Positions 51,749-64,000 of a DNA stretch of 64,000 bases are shown piece after piece. Below the pieces are notes generated by a model, which saw only the letters and a list, made by a program, of their open reading frames with translations, ran no database searches and was not told the DNA's origin. A program made the translations under genes and the position numbers. How positions within the stretch are numbered: the first letter of the stretch is position 1; every line of letters starts with the position of its first letter. Origin of the DNA: Pseudomonadota bacterium (lineage in GTDB: Bacteria; Pseudomonadota; Gammaproteobacteria; Steroidobacterales; Steroidobacteraceae); NCBI GenBank assembly GCA_021785405.1, contig JAJYFF010000006.1:21640-85639 (forward strand). The letters are read 5' to 3'.

Positions 51749-52690
51749 ATGCTCGCACTCAAGCTTCGCCAGCTCGCCAAGACCTACAAGAACGGCATCA
51801 AGGCCCTGAAGGGCATCGATCTCGAGGTCGAGAGCGGGGATTTCTTCGCCTTGCTCGGGCCGAACGGCGCCGGCAAGACGACCGCGATCGGGATCGTCAC
51901 CTCGCTCGTCACCAAGACCAGCGGCGTCGTCGAGGTCTTCGGCCACGACATCGACCGCGAGCTCGAAATCGCGAAATCCTGCATCGGCGTCGTCCCGCAG
52001 GAGGTCAATTTCAATCAGTTCGAGACCGTGCTGACGATCGTCGTGAACGAGGCGGGCTTCTACGGCATCGCGCGGCACGTCGCGAAACAGCGCGCCGAGG
52101 TCTATCTGAAGCAGCTGCAGCTCTGGGATCGGCGGCATTCGACCGCGCGTTCCCTGTCCGGCGGCATGAAGCGGCGGCTGATGATCGCGCGGGCGTTGAT
52201 GCACCAGCCGGAACTGCTGATCCTCGACGAGCCGACCGCCGGCGTCGACATCGAGGTGCGCCGGTCGATGTGGGAATTCCTGCGCATGATCAACGGCGAA
52301 GGCACGACGATCATCCTGACCACGCATTATCTCGAGGAAGCGGAGAACTTGTGCCGGAACGTCGCGATCATCGACGGCGGTCGGATCATCGAACGGGACA
52401 GCATGGCCAACGTGCTGCGCAAGCTGCAGACGGAGGTCTTCGTGCTGAATCTGCGCGATGCGCGAACCGCGGTGCCCCGGCTCGAGGGGTTCAGCGCGTC
52501 ACTCGCGGACGACCACACCCTCGAGGTCGAACTGTCGCGCGGCCAGAGTCTCAACCAGGTGTTCGCGCAGCTGAGCGCCCAGGGGATCGAGATCGACAGC
52601 ATGCGCAACAAGGTCAACCGGCTCGAGGAACTGTTCGTGCGCCTGGTCGATTCCCGCGGCCGGGGCGGCGCGGGCGAGGCCGTCGCGTGA
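51749..52690 (+). CDS. ABC transporter ATPase, YadG-type
   Basis: A 313-residue ATPase with Walker A GPNGAGKTT, the Q-loop VPQEVNFN, signature LSGGMKRRLMIARAL, Walker B LLILDEPTAGVD and H-loop LTTHYLEEAE. The C-terminal ~80 residues include a coiled-coil (MRNKVNRLEELFVRLV). It matches the YadG branch and pairs with the permease that overlaps its stop. Confidence 0.9.
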   Translation: MLALKLRQLAKTYKNGIKALKGIDLEVESGDFFALLGPNGAGKTTAIGIVTSLVTKTSGVVEVFGHDIDRELEIAKSCIGVVPQEVNFNQFETVLTIVVNEAGFYGIARHVAKQRAEVYLKQLQLWDRRHSTARSLSGGMKRRLMIARALMHQPELLILDEPTAGVDIEVRRSMWEFLRMINGEGTTIILTTHYLEEAENLCRNVAIIDGGRIIERDSMANVLRKLQTEVFVLNLRDARTAVPRLEGFSASLADDHTLEVELSRGQSLNQVFAQLSAQGIEIDSMRNKVNRLEELFVRLVDSRGRGGAGEAVA

Positions 52691-53478
52691 GCGCCGCCCC
52701 GGCAGGTCGCGCGCGCGCGCGCTGGATCGGATTCCAGACGATCCTGATCCGCGAGTTCGGCCGGATCGTGCGCATCTGGGGGCAGACGCTGCTGCCGCCC
52801 GCGGTCACCTCGACGCTGTACTTCGTGATCTTCGGGAGCTTGATCGGGCGCCGCGTCGGCCAGGTCGGCGGTCACGACTACATGCAGTTCATCGCGCCGG
52901 GCCTGATCATGATGACGGTGATCCAGAACTCCTACGGCAACGTCGTTTCCTCGTTCTTCGGCGCGAAGTTCGGCAAGCACCTCGAGGAGCTCCTGGTCGC
53001 CCCGCTGCCGAACTGGCTGATCGTGCTCGGCTACGCGCTCGGCGGCGTGCTCCGGGGCTTCATGGTCGGGACCGTGGTCACGATCGTGTCGCTGTTCTTC
53101 ACCCGGCTCGGGTTGCTGCACCCCGTGCTGATCGTCTCGGCCGCGTTCCTCACCAGCTTCGTGTTCGCGCTCGGCGGATTCGTCAATGCGATGCTCGCGA
53201 AGAATTTCGACCAGATCTCCTGGTTCCCGACGTTCATCCTGACGCCGCTGACCTATCTGGGCGGCGTGTTCTACTCGATCCAGATGTTGCCCGGCTGGGC
53301 GCTCGATGCGTCCCACGCGAATCCGATCCTGTACATGGTCAGCGCATTCCGGTACGGTTTCCTGGGCACGGCCGACGTCGGCGTGCGGCTGGCCTTCGCG
53401 ATCATGGTCAGCGCCGCCGTCGGCATGTTCTCGCTGGCCGTCGTGCTGATGAACCGAGGCGTCGGCATTCGCGACTGA
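52687..53478 (+). CDS. ABC-2 type permease, YadH-type
   Basis: A 263-residue ABC-2 membrane protein with about six hydrophobic segments; FGAKFGKHLEELLVAPLPNW is the cytoplasmic coupling region and LTYLGGVFYSIQMLP the late ABC-2 signature. The start is GTG 52687, overlapping the ATPase stop as GTGA. YadGH-type exporters are proposed to move lipid-linked or hydrophobic compounds; the substrate is unknown. Confidence 0.9.
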   Translation: MSAAPAGRARARWIGFQTILIREFGRIVRIWGQTLLPPAVTSTLYFVIFGSLIGRRVGQVGGHDYMQFIAPGLIMMTVIQNSYGNVVSSFFGAKFGKHLEELLVAPLPNWLIVLGYALGGVLRGFMVGTVVTIVSLFFTRLGLLHPVLIVSAAFLTSFVFALGGFVNAMLAKNFDQISWFPTFILTPLTYLGGVFYSIQMLPGWALDASHANPILYMVSAFRYGFLGTADVGVRLAFAIMVSAAVGMFSLAVVLMNRGVGIRD

Positions 53479-53503
53479 TCTCGGGTTGCCTGATGGAGGC
53501 GCC

Positions 53504-53524
53504 GCACCGGTCGAGAGCCGGTGC
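53504..53524 (+). terminator. Hairpin after the yadH-like gene
   Basis: GCACCGG (53504-53510) and CCGGTGC (53518-53524) form a perfect 7-bp stem with loop TCGAGAG, 25 bases after the permease stop. No T-run follows. Confidence 0.45.
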
Positions 53525-53558
53525 CGCCGAGGCCGGGGTACTACACTGGAGGCGCAGG

Positions 53559-53771
53559 ATGAGCGAGGAAAAACAGCAGAAATTCACCGCGAAGGTCCGT
53601 CGCGGTCTCGTCTGGGTGCACCAGATCGCGGAAGCGGAACTGGCGAAGAAGAAAGCCGAGTCGACCGGCGCCCGGATCTCCGGGTTCACCGCGAGCGAGC
53701 TCCAGGACGTCGAGGCCGCGCTGACCTGGATCGCCCAGAACAAGGAATCGGGGCCACCGGAAGCGACCTGA
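53559..53771 (+). CDS. Small hypothetical protein
   Basis: A 70-residue protein, mostly helical and charged (MSEEKQQKFTAKVRRGLVWVHQ), with a second helix in GFTASELQDVEAALTWIAQ. GGAGG lies 7 bases before ATG 53559; an earlier in-frame ATG at 53493 lies in a hairpin region and lacks a ribosome-binding site. No known family is recognised. Confidence 0.65.
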   Translation: MSEEKQQKFTAKVRRGLVWVHQIAEAELAKKKAESTGARISGFTASELQDVEAALTWIAQNKESGPPEAT

Positions 53772-53825
53772 GCCGCGCGTGACGCGGCGGCCGAGGACGG
53801 CGATGCCGATGACGCGAGAATCGGG

Positions 53826-55208
53826 ATGCGCAAGAGAGCGCTGATCGTCGACGACTCGAAATCGGCTCGCGTCGTGCTGAGCCGGATGCTCGAGAAGTAC
53901 GGGATCGAGGTGGACATGGCCGAGTCCGCCGAGCAGGCGATCCAGTACCTCGAGCACCAGCGGCCCGACGCGATCTTCATGGATCACTTGATGCCCGGCA
54001 TGGACGGGTTGCAGGCCGTGAAGGTGATCAAGGCGGATCCGCGCAACGCGACGATCCCGATCATGATGTACACCTCGCAGGAAGGCGAGCTGTACGTGGG
54101 CCAGGCCCGCGCGCTCGGCGCGTTCGGCGTATTGCCGAAACAGGTCCGGCCGGTCGACGTCTCCAAGGTGCTGTACGAACTGCACTTGTTGCCGGACCGG
54201 CGCGACACCGAAGGCTCGGCGCTCGCACCGGTCGACCTCGAAGCGCCGCCCGCGGCGAAACCGCCGGCGCCGCTCGCGGGTACCGATGCGACCAAGCGGA
54301 TCGAAACCGCGATCCGGGAGCAATCGGCGGACTTGCGCCGCTTCGTCGTCGCCAGTCTCGACAGCTTCGCGGCGCGGATCGTCGGCGACGTCCGCGATCA
54401 CGCGGTGAGGTCGCCGATCGAACCCGCCCCCCTGCTACCGCCCGCCCCGCCCCAGCGGCCGCTGTGGCCGTGGATCGCCGCGATCGCGGTCGCCTCGTGC
54501 GCCGCGCTCGTATTCGCCGTGCTGTGGATGGGGGCGCGCGGTCGCCTCGCCGGGGCCGAGGCCGAGATCGCGACGCTCTCGGCGGCGGCGAGCCATCTCG
54601 ATCGTGCGCGCGCCGATCTCGATCGTGCGACCGCGCGGCTCACGGCCGCGCTCGCGAGCGCATCGACCGGTGCTGCGCCCGGGTCCGCCGGCGCGACGTC
54701 GCCGGGCACGACCCCGTCGCCTGCGGTGACGGCCGGCGCGGCCGCGAACACGCGCGTCGAGACGGTGCCTTACGGCGAGGTCCCGCTCGACCGCGGGCGT
54801 CTCGACGCGATGCGCGGCCTGTTGTCGCAACTCGAGAGCCAGGGCTTTCACGGTGTGGTCAAGGTGACGAGTTATCCCGGCCTGTTCTGCCTCACCGGCA
54901 ACCCGACCGACGGCTACGTGCCCGCGAAGCCGACGCTGCCCGCCGCTCAATGCGATGCGATCGGCAATCCGTTCGAAGAGTCGCTCTCCGGCCAGCAGCG
55001 ACAATCGCTCGCCTTCGGCAACCTGATCGCCGGCGTGCGCGAGCGTTCCGGCGGCGCGATCTCGGTCGCGATTCAGGACGGCTCGAGCGCGCAGGTGGCG
55101 ATGCCCTATCCGGCCCGCACGGCGACCTTGACCGCCGGCGAATGGAACAAGGCCGCGGCGGCGAACAATCGCGTCGAGTTCTCGGTCGAGCCCGGTACGG
55201 CTCAATGA
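53826..55208 (+). CDS. Receiver-domain protein with transmembrane and periplasmic parts
   Basis: A 460-residue protein of unusual build. Residues 1-122 are a CheY-like receiver: acidic D9-D10, phospho-acceptor D53 (FMDHLMPGMDG), T83 and K105. A Pro/Ala linker precedes a transmembrane helix at ~214-236. A short coiled-coil (~240-278), a Thr/Pro linker and a C-terminal domain of ~150 residues follow; NNRVEFSVEP at the end recalls OmpA-like domains, but the peptidoglycan-binding motif is not obvious. The output is unclear: a cytoplasmic phosphorylation signal may be linked to an envelope domain. Confidence 0.78.
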   Translation: MRKRALIVDDSKSARVVLSRMLEKYGIEVDMAESAEQAIQYLEHQRPDAIFMDHLMPGMDGLQAVKVIKADPRNATIPIMMYTSQEGELYVGQARALGAFGVLPKQVRPVDVSKVLYELHLLPDRRDTEGSALAPVDLEAPPAAKPPAPLAGTDATKRIETAIREQSADLRRFVVASLDSFAARIVGDVRDHAVRSPIEPAPLLPPAPPQRPLWPWIAAIAVASCAALVFAVLWMGARGRLAGAEAEIATLSAAASHLDRARADLDRATARLTAALASASTGAAPGSAGATSPGTTPSPAVTAGAAANTRVETVPYGEVPLDRGRLDAMRGLLSQLESQGFHGVVKVTSYPGLFCLTGNPTDGYVPAKPTLPAAQCDAIGNPFEESLSGQQRQSLAFGNLIAGVRERSGGAISVAIQDGSSAQVAMPYPARTATLTAGEWNKAAAANNRVEFSVEPGTAQ

Positions 55209-55289
55209 CGCTCGCACGCAGCACGCGACGCGCCGCGGCGGTTTCGCCGATCGCGCCCGGACGGCGCGGCCAGATACGCCGCACCGAAG

Positions 55290-55295
55290 TACAAT
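55290..55295 (+). promoter_or_regulatory. -10 element before the SPOR lipoprotein gene
   Basis: TACAAT lies 32 bases before ATG 55327. No convincing -35 is visible. Confidence 0.4.
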
Positions 55296-55326
55296 GACCC
55301 CCGATTCCTCCCTCGTGAGAACGCCG

Positions 55327-56112
55327 ATGCAAGCAAGACCCTGGATCGCCGCCAGCCTGTGTTTCGCGACCCTCGCCCTCGCGGGCTGCCACCGCGAGCA
55401 GAGCGACTGGCAAAAAGCGCGGGCCGCGAACACCCTGCAATCCTACGAGCAGTATCTCGCGAAGTACCCGAACGGCTCGTTCGCGACCCAGGCCGAGGCG
55501 CGTCTCGCGCAGGTCGAAGAGGACCAGGATTGGCAGAAGGCGAGCGCCGCGAACACGCCCGAGAGCTACCAGGCGTTCCTGCGGCAACACCCGCAAGGCA
55601 AGTGGGCCGAGGAGGCGCGGATCCGCATCGAGAATTTCGCGCTCGCGTCGCCCCCGAATGCGCCGCCGCCGGGCGCGGGATCGGCCCCGGCGTCGGCAGC
55701 CGCCGCGGGCGCTGCCGTCGGCACCGCGGCAACGGCCGCCGCCGCGGCGTCGAAACCCGCGGCATCGAGTGTCGCGACGCCGCCGCGGGCGCCGAGCGTG
55801 ACGCGCAGTACGCACCGAACCGAACCGCATCGGGTCGCCGCGACGCCGCCGCGCGCGCGCTCCGCCGGCGACTACGGGGTGCAGCTCGGCGCGTTTCGTT
55901 CGGGTTCACACGCCGCGTTGCGGCACTGGCAGGCGCTCGTCGTACGCAACCGGTCGCTGTTGCGAGGTCTGCATCCCCGGGTGAGCCCCTTGCGCACGAA
56001 GACGGGCCGGCTGTATCGGCTGCAGGCGCGCGGGCTCACCCGCGCGCACGCCGCGCTGATCTGCCGTCGCCTGCGCGCGCACGCCCAGCCGTGCATCGTG
56101 TTGCGCCCGTAG
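55327..56112 (+). CDS. SPOR-domain lipoprotein with tandem repeat
   Basis: A 261-residue lipoprotein. The signal ends in the lipobox LALAGC. Two tandem ~40-residue repeats follow (SDWQKARAANTLQSYEQYLAKYPNG, then QDWQKASAANTPESYQAFLRQHPQG), then an Ala/Pro linker and a C-terminal SPOR domain (GDYGVQLGAFRS ... YRLQARGLTRAHAALICRRL). SPOR domains bind denuded glycan strands at division sites. ATG 55327 begins the signal peptide. Confidence 0.85.
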   Translation: MQARPWIAASLCFATLALAGCHREQSDWQKARAANTLQSYEQYLAKYPNGSFATQAEARLAQVEEDQDWQKASAANTPESYQAFLRQHPQGKWAEEARIRIENFALASPPNAPPPGAGSAPASAAAAGAAVGTAATAAAAASKPAASSVATPPRAPSVTRSTHRTEPHRVAATPPRARSAGDYGVQLGAFRSGSHAALRHWQALVVRNRSLLRGLHPRVSPLRTKTGRLYRLQARGLTRAHAALICRRLRAHAQPCIVLRP

Positions 56113-56131
56113 GGCCACTGACGTCCGGCCC

Positions 56132-56146
56132 TGACAAAAATTGTCA
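56132..56146. promoter_or_regulatory. Perfect palindrome, likely activator site
   Basis: TGACAAAAATTGTCA is an exact inverted repeat centred about 75 bases upstream of the sigma-54 -24 element start, a sensible distance for an enhancer-binding protein. The regulator is unknown. Confidence 0.5.
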
Positions 56147-56201
56147 CCGCGATGCCGCCGACCGGGTCGTGCAAGCGCTTGAAATGAACTGAATTCCGGG
56201 A

Positions 56202-56217
56202 TGGCACGCGGATTGCA
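56202..56217 (+). promoter_or_regulatory. Sigma-54 promoter
   Basis: TGGCACG-N4-TTGCA matches the RpoN consensus exactly, including the invariant GG (56203-56204) and GC (56215-56216) 12 bases apart. The predicted start is about 56228. Confidence 0.8.
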
Positions 56218-56228
56218 TCGACTGGATC

Positions 56229-56430
56229 GTCGAGCTTTCGCGTGGCAAGCCACCGACTGGCGTTCGGTGCCCGCGCGAACTCACTGCGTCAAGGCGGGTT
56301 CACGGGCATCCACGGAGGTCGAGCGACGGCAATCAGCGCAGATGGCATTCACGTTTGGGTCGATCGAAACGCGGCGCCGCGAGTCCGCATCCCCTTCCCC
56401 CCCCCCTCGACGGGCTCGCGGCGCCGGCGC
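56229..56430 (+). ncRNA. Candidate sigma-54-dependent small RNA
   Basis: Downstream of the sigma-54 promoter there is no good protein gene before the convergent ptrB end. The region folds: GTGCCCG (56267-56273) pairs with CGGGCAT (56303-56309) and GAACTC (56277-56282) with GGGTTC (56296-56301). A C-rich tail (CCCCTT then C10) follows at 56391-56406. The 3' end and function are unknown. The alternative is a 5' leader for a small peptide I could not identify. Confidence 0.4.
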
Positions 56431-56431
56431 T

Positions 56432-58522
56432 TCAACGGCCGGCACAATCGAGGGCGAACGCGGTTTCCATCGCGGTGTCGCGAAAGTGCTCGAAGCGGCC
56501 CGCTTTGCCGCCGTGTCCCGCGTCCATTTCGACGTGCAGCAACAGGGGATTGCGGTCGGTCTTCATCGCGCGCAGCTTCGCGACCCATTTGACCGGTTCG
56601 AAGTACTGGACCTGGCTGTCCCACAAGCCGGTCGTGACCAGCATCGCGGGGTAGGCTTGCGCGCGGACGTTGTCGTACGGTGAGTACGACAGCAGGTACT
56701 CGTAGTCCTCGCGAACGGTGGGATCGCCCCATTCGTCGTACTCGTTGGTCGTCAGCGGGATGCTCTCGTCGAGCATCGTCGTGACCACGTCGACGAAGGG
56801 GACCTGGGCGACGATCGCGCGGTAGAGTTCCGGGGCCATGTTCGCAACCGCCGCGACCAGCAAGCCGCCCGCGCTTCCGCCCATCGCGATCACCCGATCC
56901 CGCGCGCCGATCCCGCGCTCGACGAGCGCCCGAGTGACGGCGATGAAGTCGGTGAACGAATTGCGCTTGTGGCGCAAGCGGCCGGCGTCGTACCAGGCGC
57001 GACCCATTTCCTGGCCGCCGCGGACGTGCGCGATCGCGTGGACGAAGCCCCGATCGAGCAGGCTCAGCCGCGAGATCGAGAACGCCGGATCGACGCACAA
57101 TCCGTAGGCACCGTAGGCGTACAGGAGCAAGGGGGCGGTGCCATCGAGCGGCGTGTCCCGGTGGCGCACCATCGTGACCGGGATCTGCGCGCCGTCCGGG
57201 GCCGTGACGAACTCGAGCGCGGCCTGGTAGCGCGAGGGTTCGAAGTCGCCGACCACCTCGTCCTGCTTCAGCAGCGTGCGCGTGCCGCGGCGGACATCGA
57301 AATCGTAGGTCGTCCGCGGTGTCGTCGGCGAGGTGTAGGTGTAGCGCAGCACGTCGGTGTCGACGGCGGGGTTGTCGCCGAAATCCATCGTGAACGCGGC
57401 GTCCTCCGCGTCGACCAGAAACGGCTCATGGCGCGGCGAATCGGTCCCGCCCGGCGCGAGCGGGACGATCTGGATCCGCCGCAGCGCGCCGATCCGCAGC
57501 GATACCGCGAGGAAGTGCGCGAACGGCTCGAAATCGTGGACGAACGCGTCGGCGCGGTGCGCCACGACGTCGCGCCACCTCGTCCGGTCCCCCGGCGCCT
57601 CGACCGGGGCCTGCAGCACGCGGAAATTCGGTGCGTTCCAGTTGCTGCGGACCAGGAAACCGCCGTCGGCGTGCTCGATCTGGTACTCGTGATCGCGCTC
57701 GTGCGGCAGGAACACGCGGAACTCGAGCGCCGGGTCGTCGGCGCGCGCATACCGCCACTCCGAGGAGACGGTGCTCTCCATGTGGATGAACAGATAGCGC
57801 TCCGACTTCGACTTCGACACGCCGGTGTAGAAGCTCCGGTCCGTCTGCTCGAACACCAGGACGTCGGCGCGCGGGTCGGTACCGACGACGTGCTTGCGCA
57901 CGTACAGCCCGAGCAGGGTCTCGGGCTCCTTCGCGACGTAGAGCAGCGTGCGGCCGTCGTTCGCCCACGCGAGATCCGCCTCCACGTCCTCGATCACGGT
58001 CGGCAAGGTCACCCCGGTCGCGAGATCCCGCAGCCGCAACCGGTACTGGCGCCGTCCGACCGTGTCCTCGCAATACGCGAGCATCCGGCCGTCCGGGGAG
58101 ACCTCGGCGGCACCGATCTGGAAGTAATCGTGGCCGGCCGCGAGCGCGTTCGCGTCCAGCATCGTCTCTTCCGGGGCATCCATCGAGCCGCGCCGGCGCA
58201 GGAACACGGGATGCTCGGCGTCGGGGTCGAAGCGCTCGTAGTACCAATATCCCTGCTTGAAGTACGGCACGCTCGCGTCGCTGCGCGGCAGACGGGCGAC
58301 GATCTCCTCGAACACGCGCGTCTCGAGCGGCGCGATTCGCGCCATCATCGCCCGGCGGTACGCGTTCTCGGCTTCCAGATACGCGAGCACCTGCGGGTCT
58401 TGGCGATCGTCGTCGCGCAACCAGTAATACGGGTCGGTTCGGTCGCCCCAAGGCGAGTGCAGCCGCCGCGGCCGGATCGCGGCGACCGGCGCGGGGATCG
58501 GCGAGTCGCCGGGATCGGTCAC
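56432..58522 (-). CDS. ptrB: Oligopeptidase B (protease II, S9 family)
   Basis: A 696-residue serine peptidase that cuts short peptides after basic residues. A seven-bladed propeller forms the first ~420 residues, beginning with the family motif DPYYWLRDDDRQDP. The hydrolase domain has Ser in GGSAGGLL, an Asp near TGLWDSQV and His in MDAGHGGKAGR. EYDEWGDP is the oligopeptidase B signature. It ends facing the sigma-54 unit. Confidence 0.93.
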   Translation of the reverse strand: MTDPGDSPIPAPVAAIRPRRLHSPWGDRTDPYYWLRDDDRQDPQVLAYLEAENAYRRAMMARIAPLETRVFEEIVARLPRSDASVPYFKQGYWYYERFDPDAEHPVFLRRRGSMDAPEETMLDANALAAGHDYFQIGAAEVSPDGRMLAYCEDTVGRRQYRLRLRDLATGVTLPTVIEDVEADLAWANDGRTLLYVAKEPETLLGLYVRKHVVGTDPRADVLVFEQTDRSFYTGVSKSKSERYLFIHMESTVSSEWRYARADDPALEFRVFLPHERDHEYQIEHADGGFLVRSNWNAPNFRVLQAPVEAPGDRTRWRDVVAHRADAFVHDFEPFAHFLAVSLRIGALRRIQIVPLAPGGTDSPRHEPFLVDAEDAAFTMDFGDNPAVDTDVLRYTYTSPTTPRTTYDFDVRRGTRTLLKQDEVVGDFEPSRYQAALEFVTAPDGAQIPVTMVRHRDTPLDGTAPLLLYAYGAYGLCVDPAFSISRLSLLDRGFVHAIAHVRGGQEMGRAWYDAGRLRHKRNSFTDFIAVTRALVERGIGARDRVIAMGGSAGGLLVAAVANMAPELYRAIVAQVPFVDVVTTMLDESIPLTTNEYDEWGDPTVREDYEYLLSYSPYDNVRAQAYPAMLVTTGLWDSQVQYFEPVKWVAKLRAMKTDRNPLLLHVEMDAGHGGKAGRFEHFRDTAMETAFALDCAGR

Positions 58523-58547
58523 GTTTTCGCTCGCATGATCGCGGGAG

Positions 58548-58553
58548 TATAGT
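58548..58553 (+). promoter_or_regulatory. -10 element before the CBS gene
   Basis: TATAGT lies 70 bases before the CBS protein ATG in the gap between divergent genes. The -35 is poor. Confidence 0.35.
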
Positions 58554-58623
58554 CGGATCCACGGGGCGCCTTGCCGCTCCGGGTGATGCCGGTTCGTCGG
58601 ATCCTGCGCGGAGGGACAACGCG

Positions 58624-59052
58624 ATGCCTACCGTCGGCCAACTGCTCGCACTCAAGGGGCGCCAGATCTACTCGGTCGGGCCGCAGGATTCGGTGCTGCG
58701 GGCGATCGAAGTGATGGCGACGCAACACGTCGGCGCGCTCTTGGTGATGGAACGCGATCGCCTGCTCGGCGTGATTTCCGAACGCGACTACGCGCGCAAG
58801 GTGATCCTGCAGAACCGTTCTTCGCACGACACGCCGGTCACCGCGATCATGAGTTCACCCGTGATCACGGTCGGGCTCGGCGACACCGTCAAGCGGTGCA
58901 TGGAGCTGTGCACCAACGAGCGCATCCGCCACCTGCCGGTCGTCGACGGGGGAGCGGTCGTCGGGATGTTGTCGATCGGTGATCTCGTGAAGGCGCTGTT
59001 GCAGGAGCAGAGCGAGCACATCGAGCAGCTCGAGCGCTATATCGCCGGTTGA
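58624..59052 (+). CDS. CBS-domain pair protein
   Basis: A 142-residue protein made of two CBS domains (VGALLVMERDRLLGVISERDYARKVI; IRHLPVVDGGAVVGMLSIGDLVKALL). Such proteins bind adenosine nucleotides and act as energy or redox sensors. The ATG has GGAGG 9 bases upstream. Its stop lies inside the gltB promoter. Confidence 0.9.
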   Translation: MPTVGQLLALKGRQIYSVGPQDSVLRAIEVMATQHVGALLVMERDRLLGVISERDYARKVILQNRSSHDTPVTAIMSSPVITVGLGDTVKRCMELCTNERIRHLPVVDGGAVVGMLSIGDLVKALLQEQSEHIEQLERYIAG

Positions 59053-59076
59053 CCGCGCACGTCGCGCTAGTATCAT
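59049..59076 (+). promoter_or_regulatory. gltB promoter
   Basis: TTGACC (59049-59054), 16 bases and TATCAT (59071-59076) form a good sigma-70 promoter; the -35 overlaps the CBS stop codon. The leader to gltB is about 130 bases, in which I see no clear riboswitch or leader peptide. Confidence 0.6.
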
Positions 59077-59212
59077 GCGGTGCTATATCCAGGCACGCGC
59101 GCCGCGAAGCGTCCGTGCCGGCGCGATCGCGCGATCGATAGAGCGCCTCGAACCGATTTAGTGTGTTGTTTTTGAAAGGCTTTGCGGTCGGTACCGCACG
59201 GCACGGAACGGT

Positions 59213-64000
<4,788 letters not shown>

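Larger units (their letters stand above)
56113..56431. other. Gene-free 319-base interval holding a sigma-54 unit
   Basis: No convincing protein frame is found between the SPOR lipoprotein gene and the convergent oligopeptidase gene. The interval holds a 15-base palindrome (56132-56146), a 10-base palindrome CAAGCGCTTG (56172-56181), a sigma-54 promoter (56202-56217), a large stem-loop (56267-56309) and a run of ten C (56397-56406). Confidence 0.7.

Noticed and set aside
56397..56406. Run of ten C as a phase-variation tract
   Set aside because: It is not inside a protein gene or between -35 and -10 elements, so there is nothing obvious to switch.
56242..56592. GTG-started frame downstream of the sigma-54 promoter
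   Set aside because: No ribosome-binding site, runs into the opposite end of ptrB, and codes an Arg-rich product.

Overview
This window is 64 kb of dense, GC-rich chromosomal DNA with about 70 protein genes, one tRNA and several RNA or regulatory elements. I see no rRNA, CRISPR array, insertion sequence, integrase remnant or phage gene. The gene content points to a gammaproteobacterium: ubiE-ubiJ-ubiB, hslV-hslU, xerC-DUF484-dapF, polA beside engB, cytochromes c4 and c5, ubiK-comM. A deep branch near Xanthomonadales, Nevskiales or Steroidobacterales fits best. That placement is inferred from gene order and families, not from a phylogeny.

Layout. 1-7.3 kb: oxyR, a Nudix hydrolase, a YebC-family protein, a 2-hydroxyacid dehydrogenase, rhomboid, yajQ and an ABC exporter. 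7.3-13.9 kb: a complete trpEGDCFBA operon preceded by a readable attenuator with a 17-residue leader peptide containing tandem Trp codons. 14.3-22.2 kb, minus strand: ubiquinone genes, hslUV behind a near-consensus heat-shock promoter, then xerC, DUF484 and dapF. 22.3-30.2 kb: an orphan ParA, a ferredoxin-type reductase, hemDC, GlnB plus a second P-II paralogue with a rebuilt T-loop, ubiK and comM. 30.2-35.2 kb: cytochromes c5 and c4, a DsbA-like lipoprotein, a DNA glycosylase, tRNA-Arg(CCG) and engB. 35.2-38.4 kb: polA and lptM, with a C-rich small-RNA candidate between engB and polA. 38.5-46.7 kb: an arginine operon argR-argG-X-argC-argD-argF'-argB-argH behind two ARG boxes. 46.8-56.1 kb: accessory genes, including a divergent FlhC-like/FlhD-like pair, a YadGH-type ABC exporter, a membrane-tethered receiver protein and a SPOR lipoprotein. 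56.1-64 kb: a sigma-54 promoter reading into a gene-free stretch, oligopeptidase B, a CBS protein, and gltB with the start of gltD.

The strongest candidate for undescribed biology is in the arginine operon. The carbamoyltransferase is of the N-acylornithine type and carries small-residue and proline features of the N-succinylornithine enzymes. No GNAT-type N-acylglutamate synthase and no deacylase are encoded beside it. Instead a 362-residue BioD/DUF1611-like P-loop protein is joined by 4-base overlaps to argG and argC. It may supply the missing N-acylglutamate synthase step; that is inference. Other strong signals are the Spot 42-position small RNA with C-rich loops, the sigma-54 unit with no protein gene downstream, the trp attenuator, the altered P-II protein and the FlhC/FlhD-like pair.
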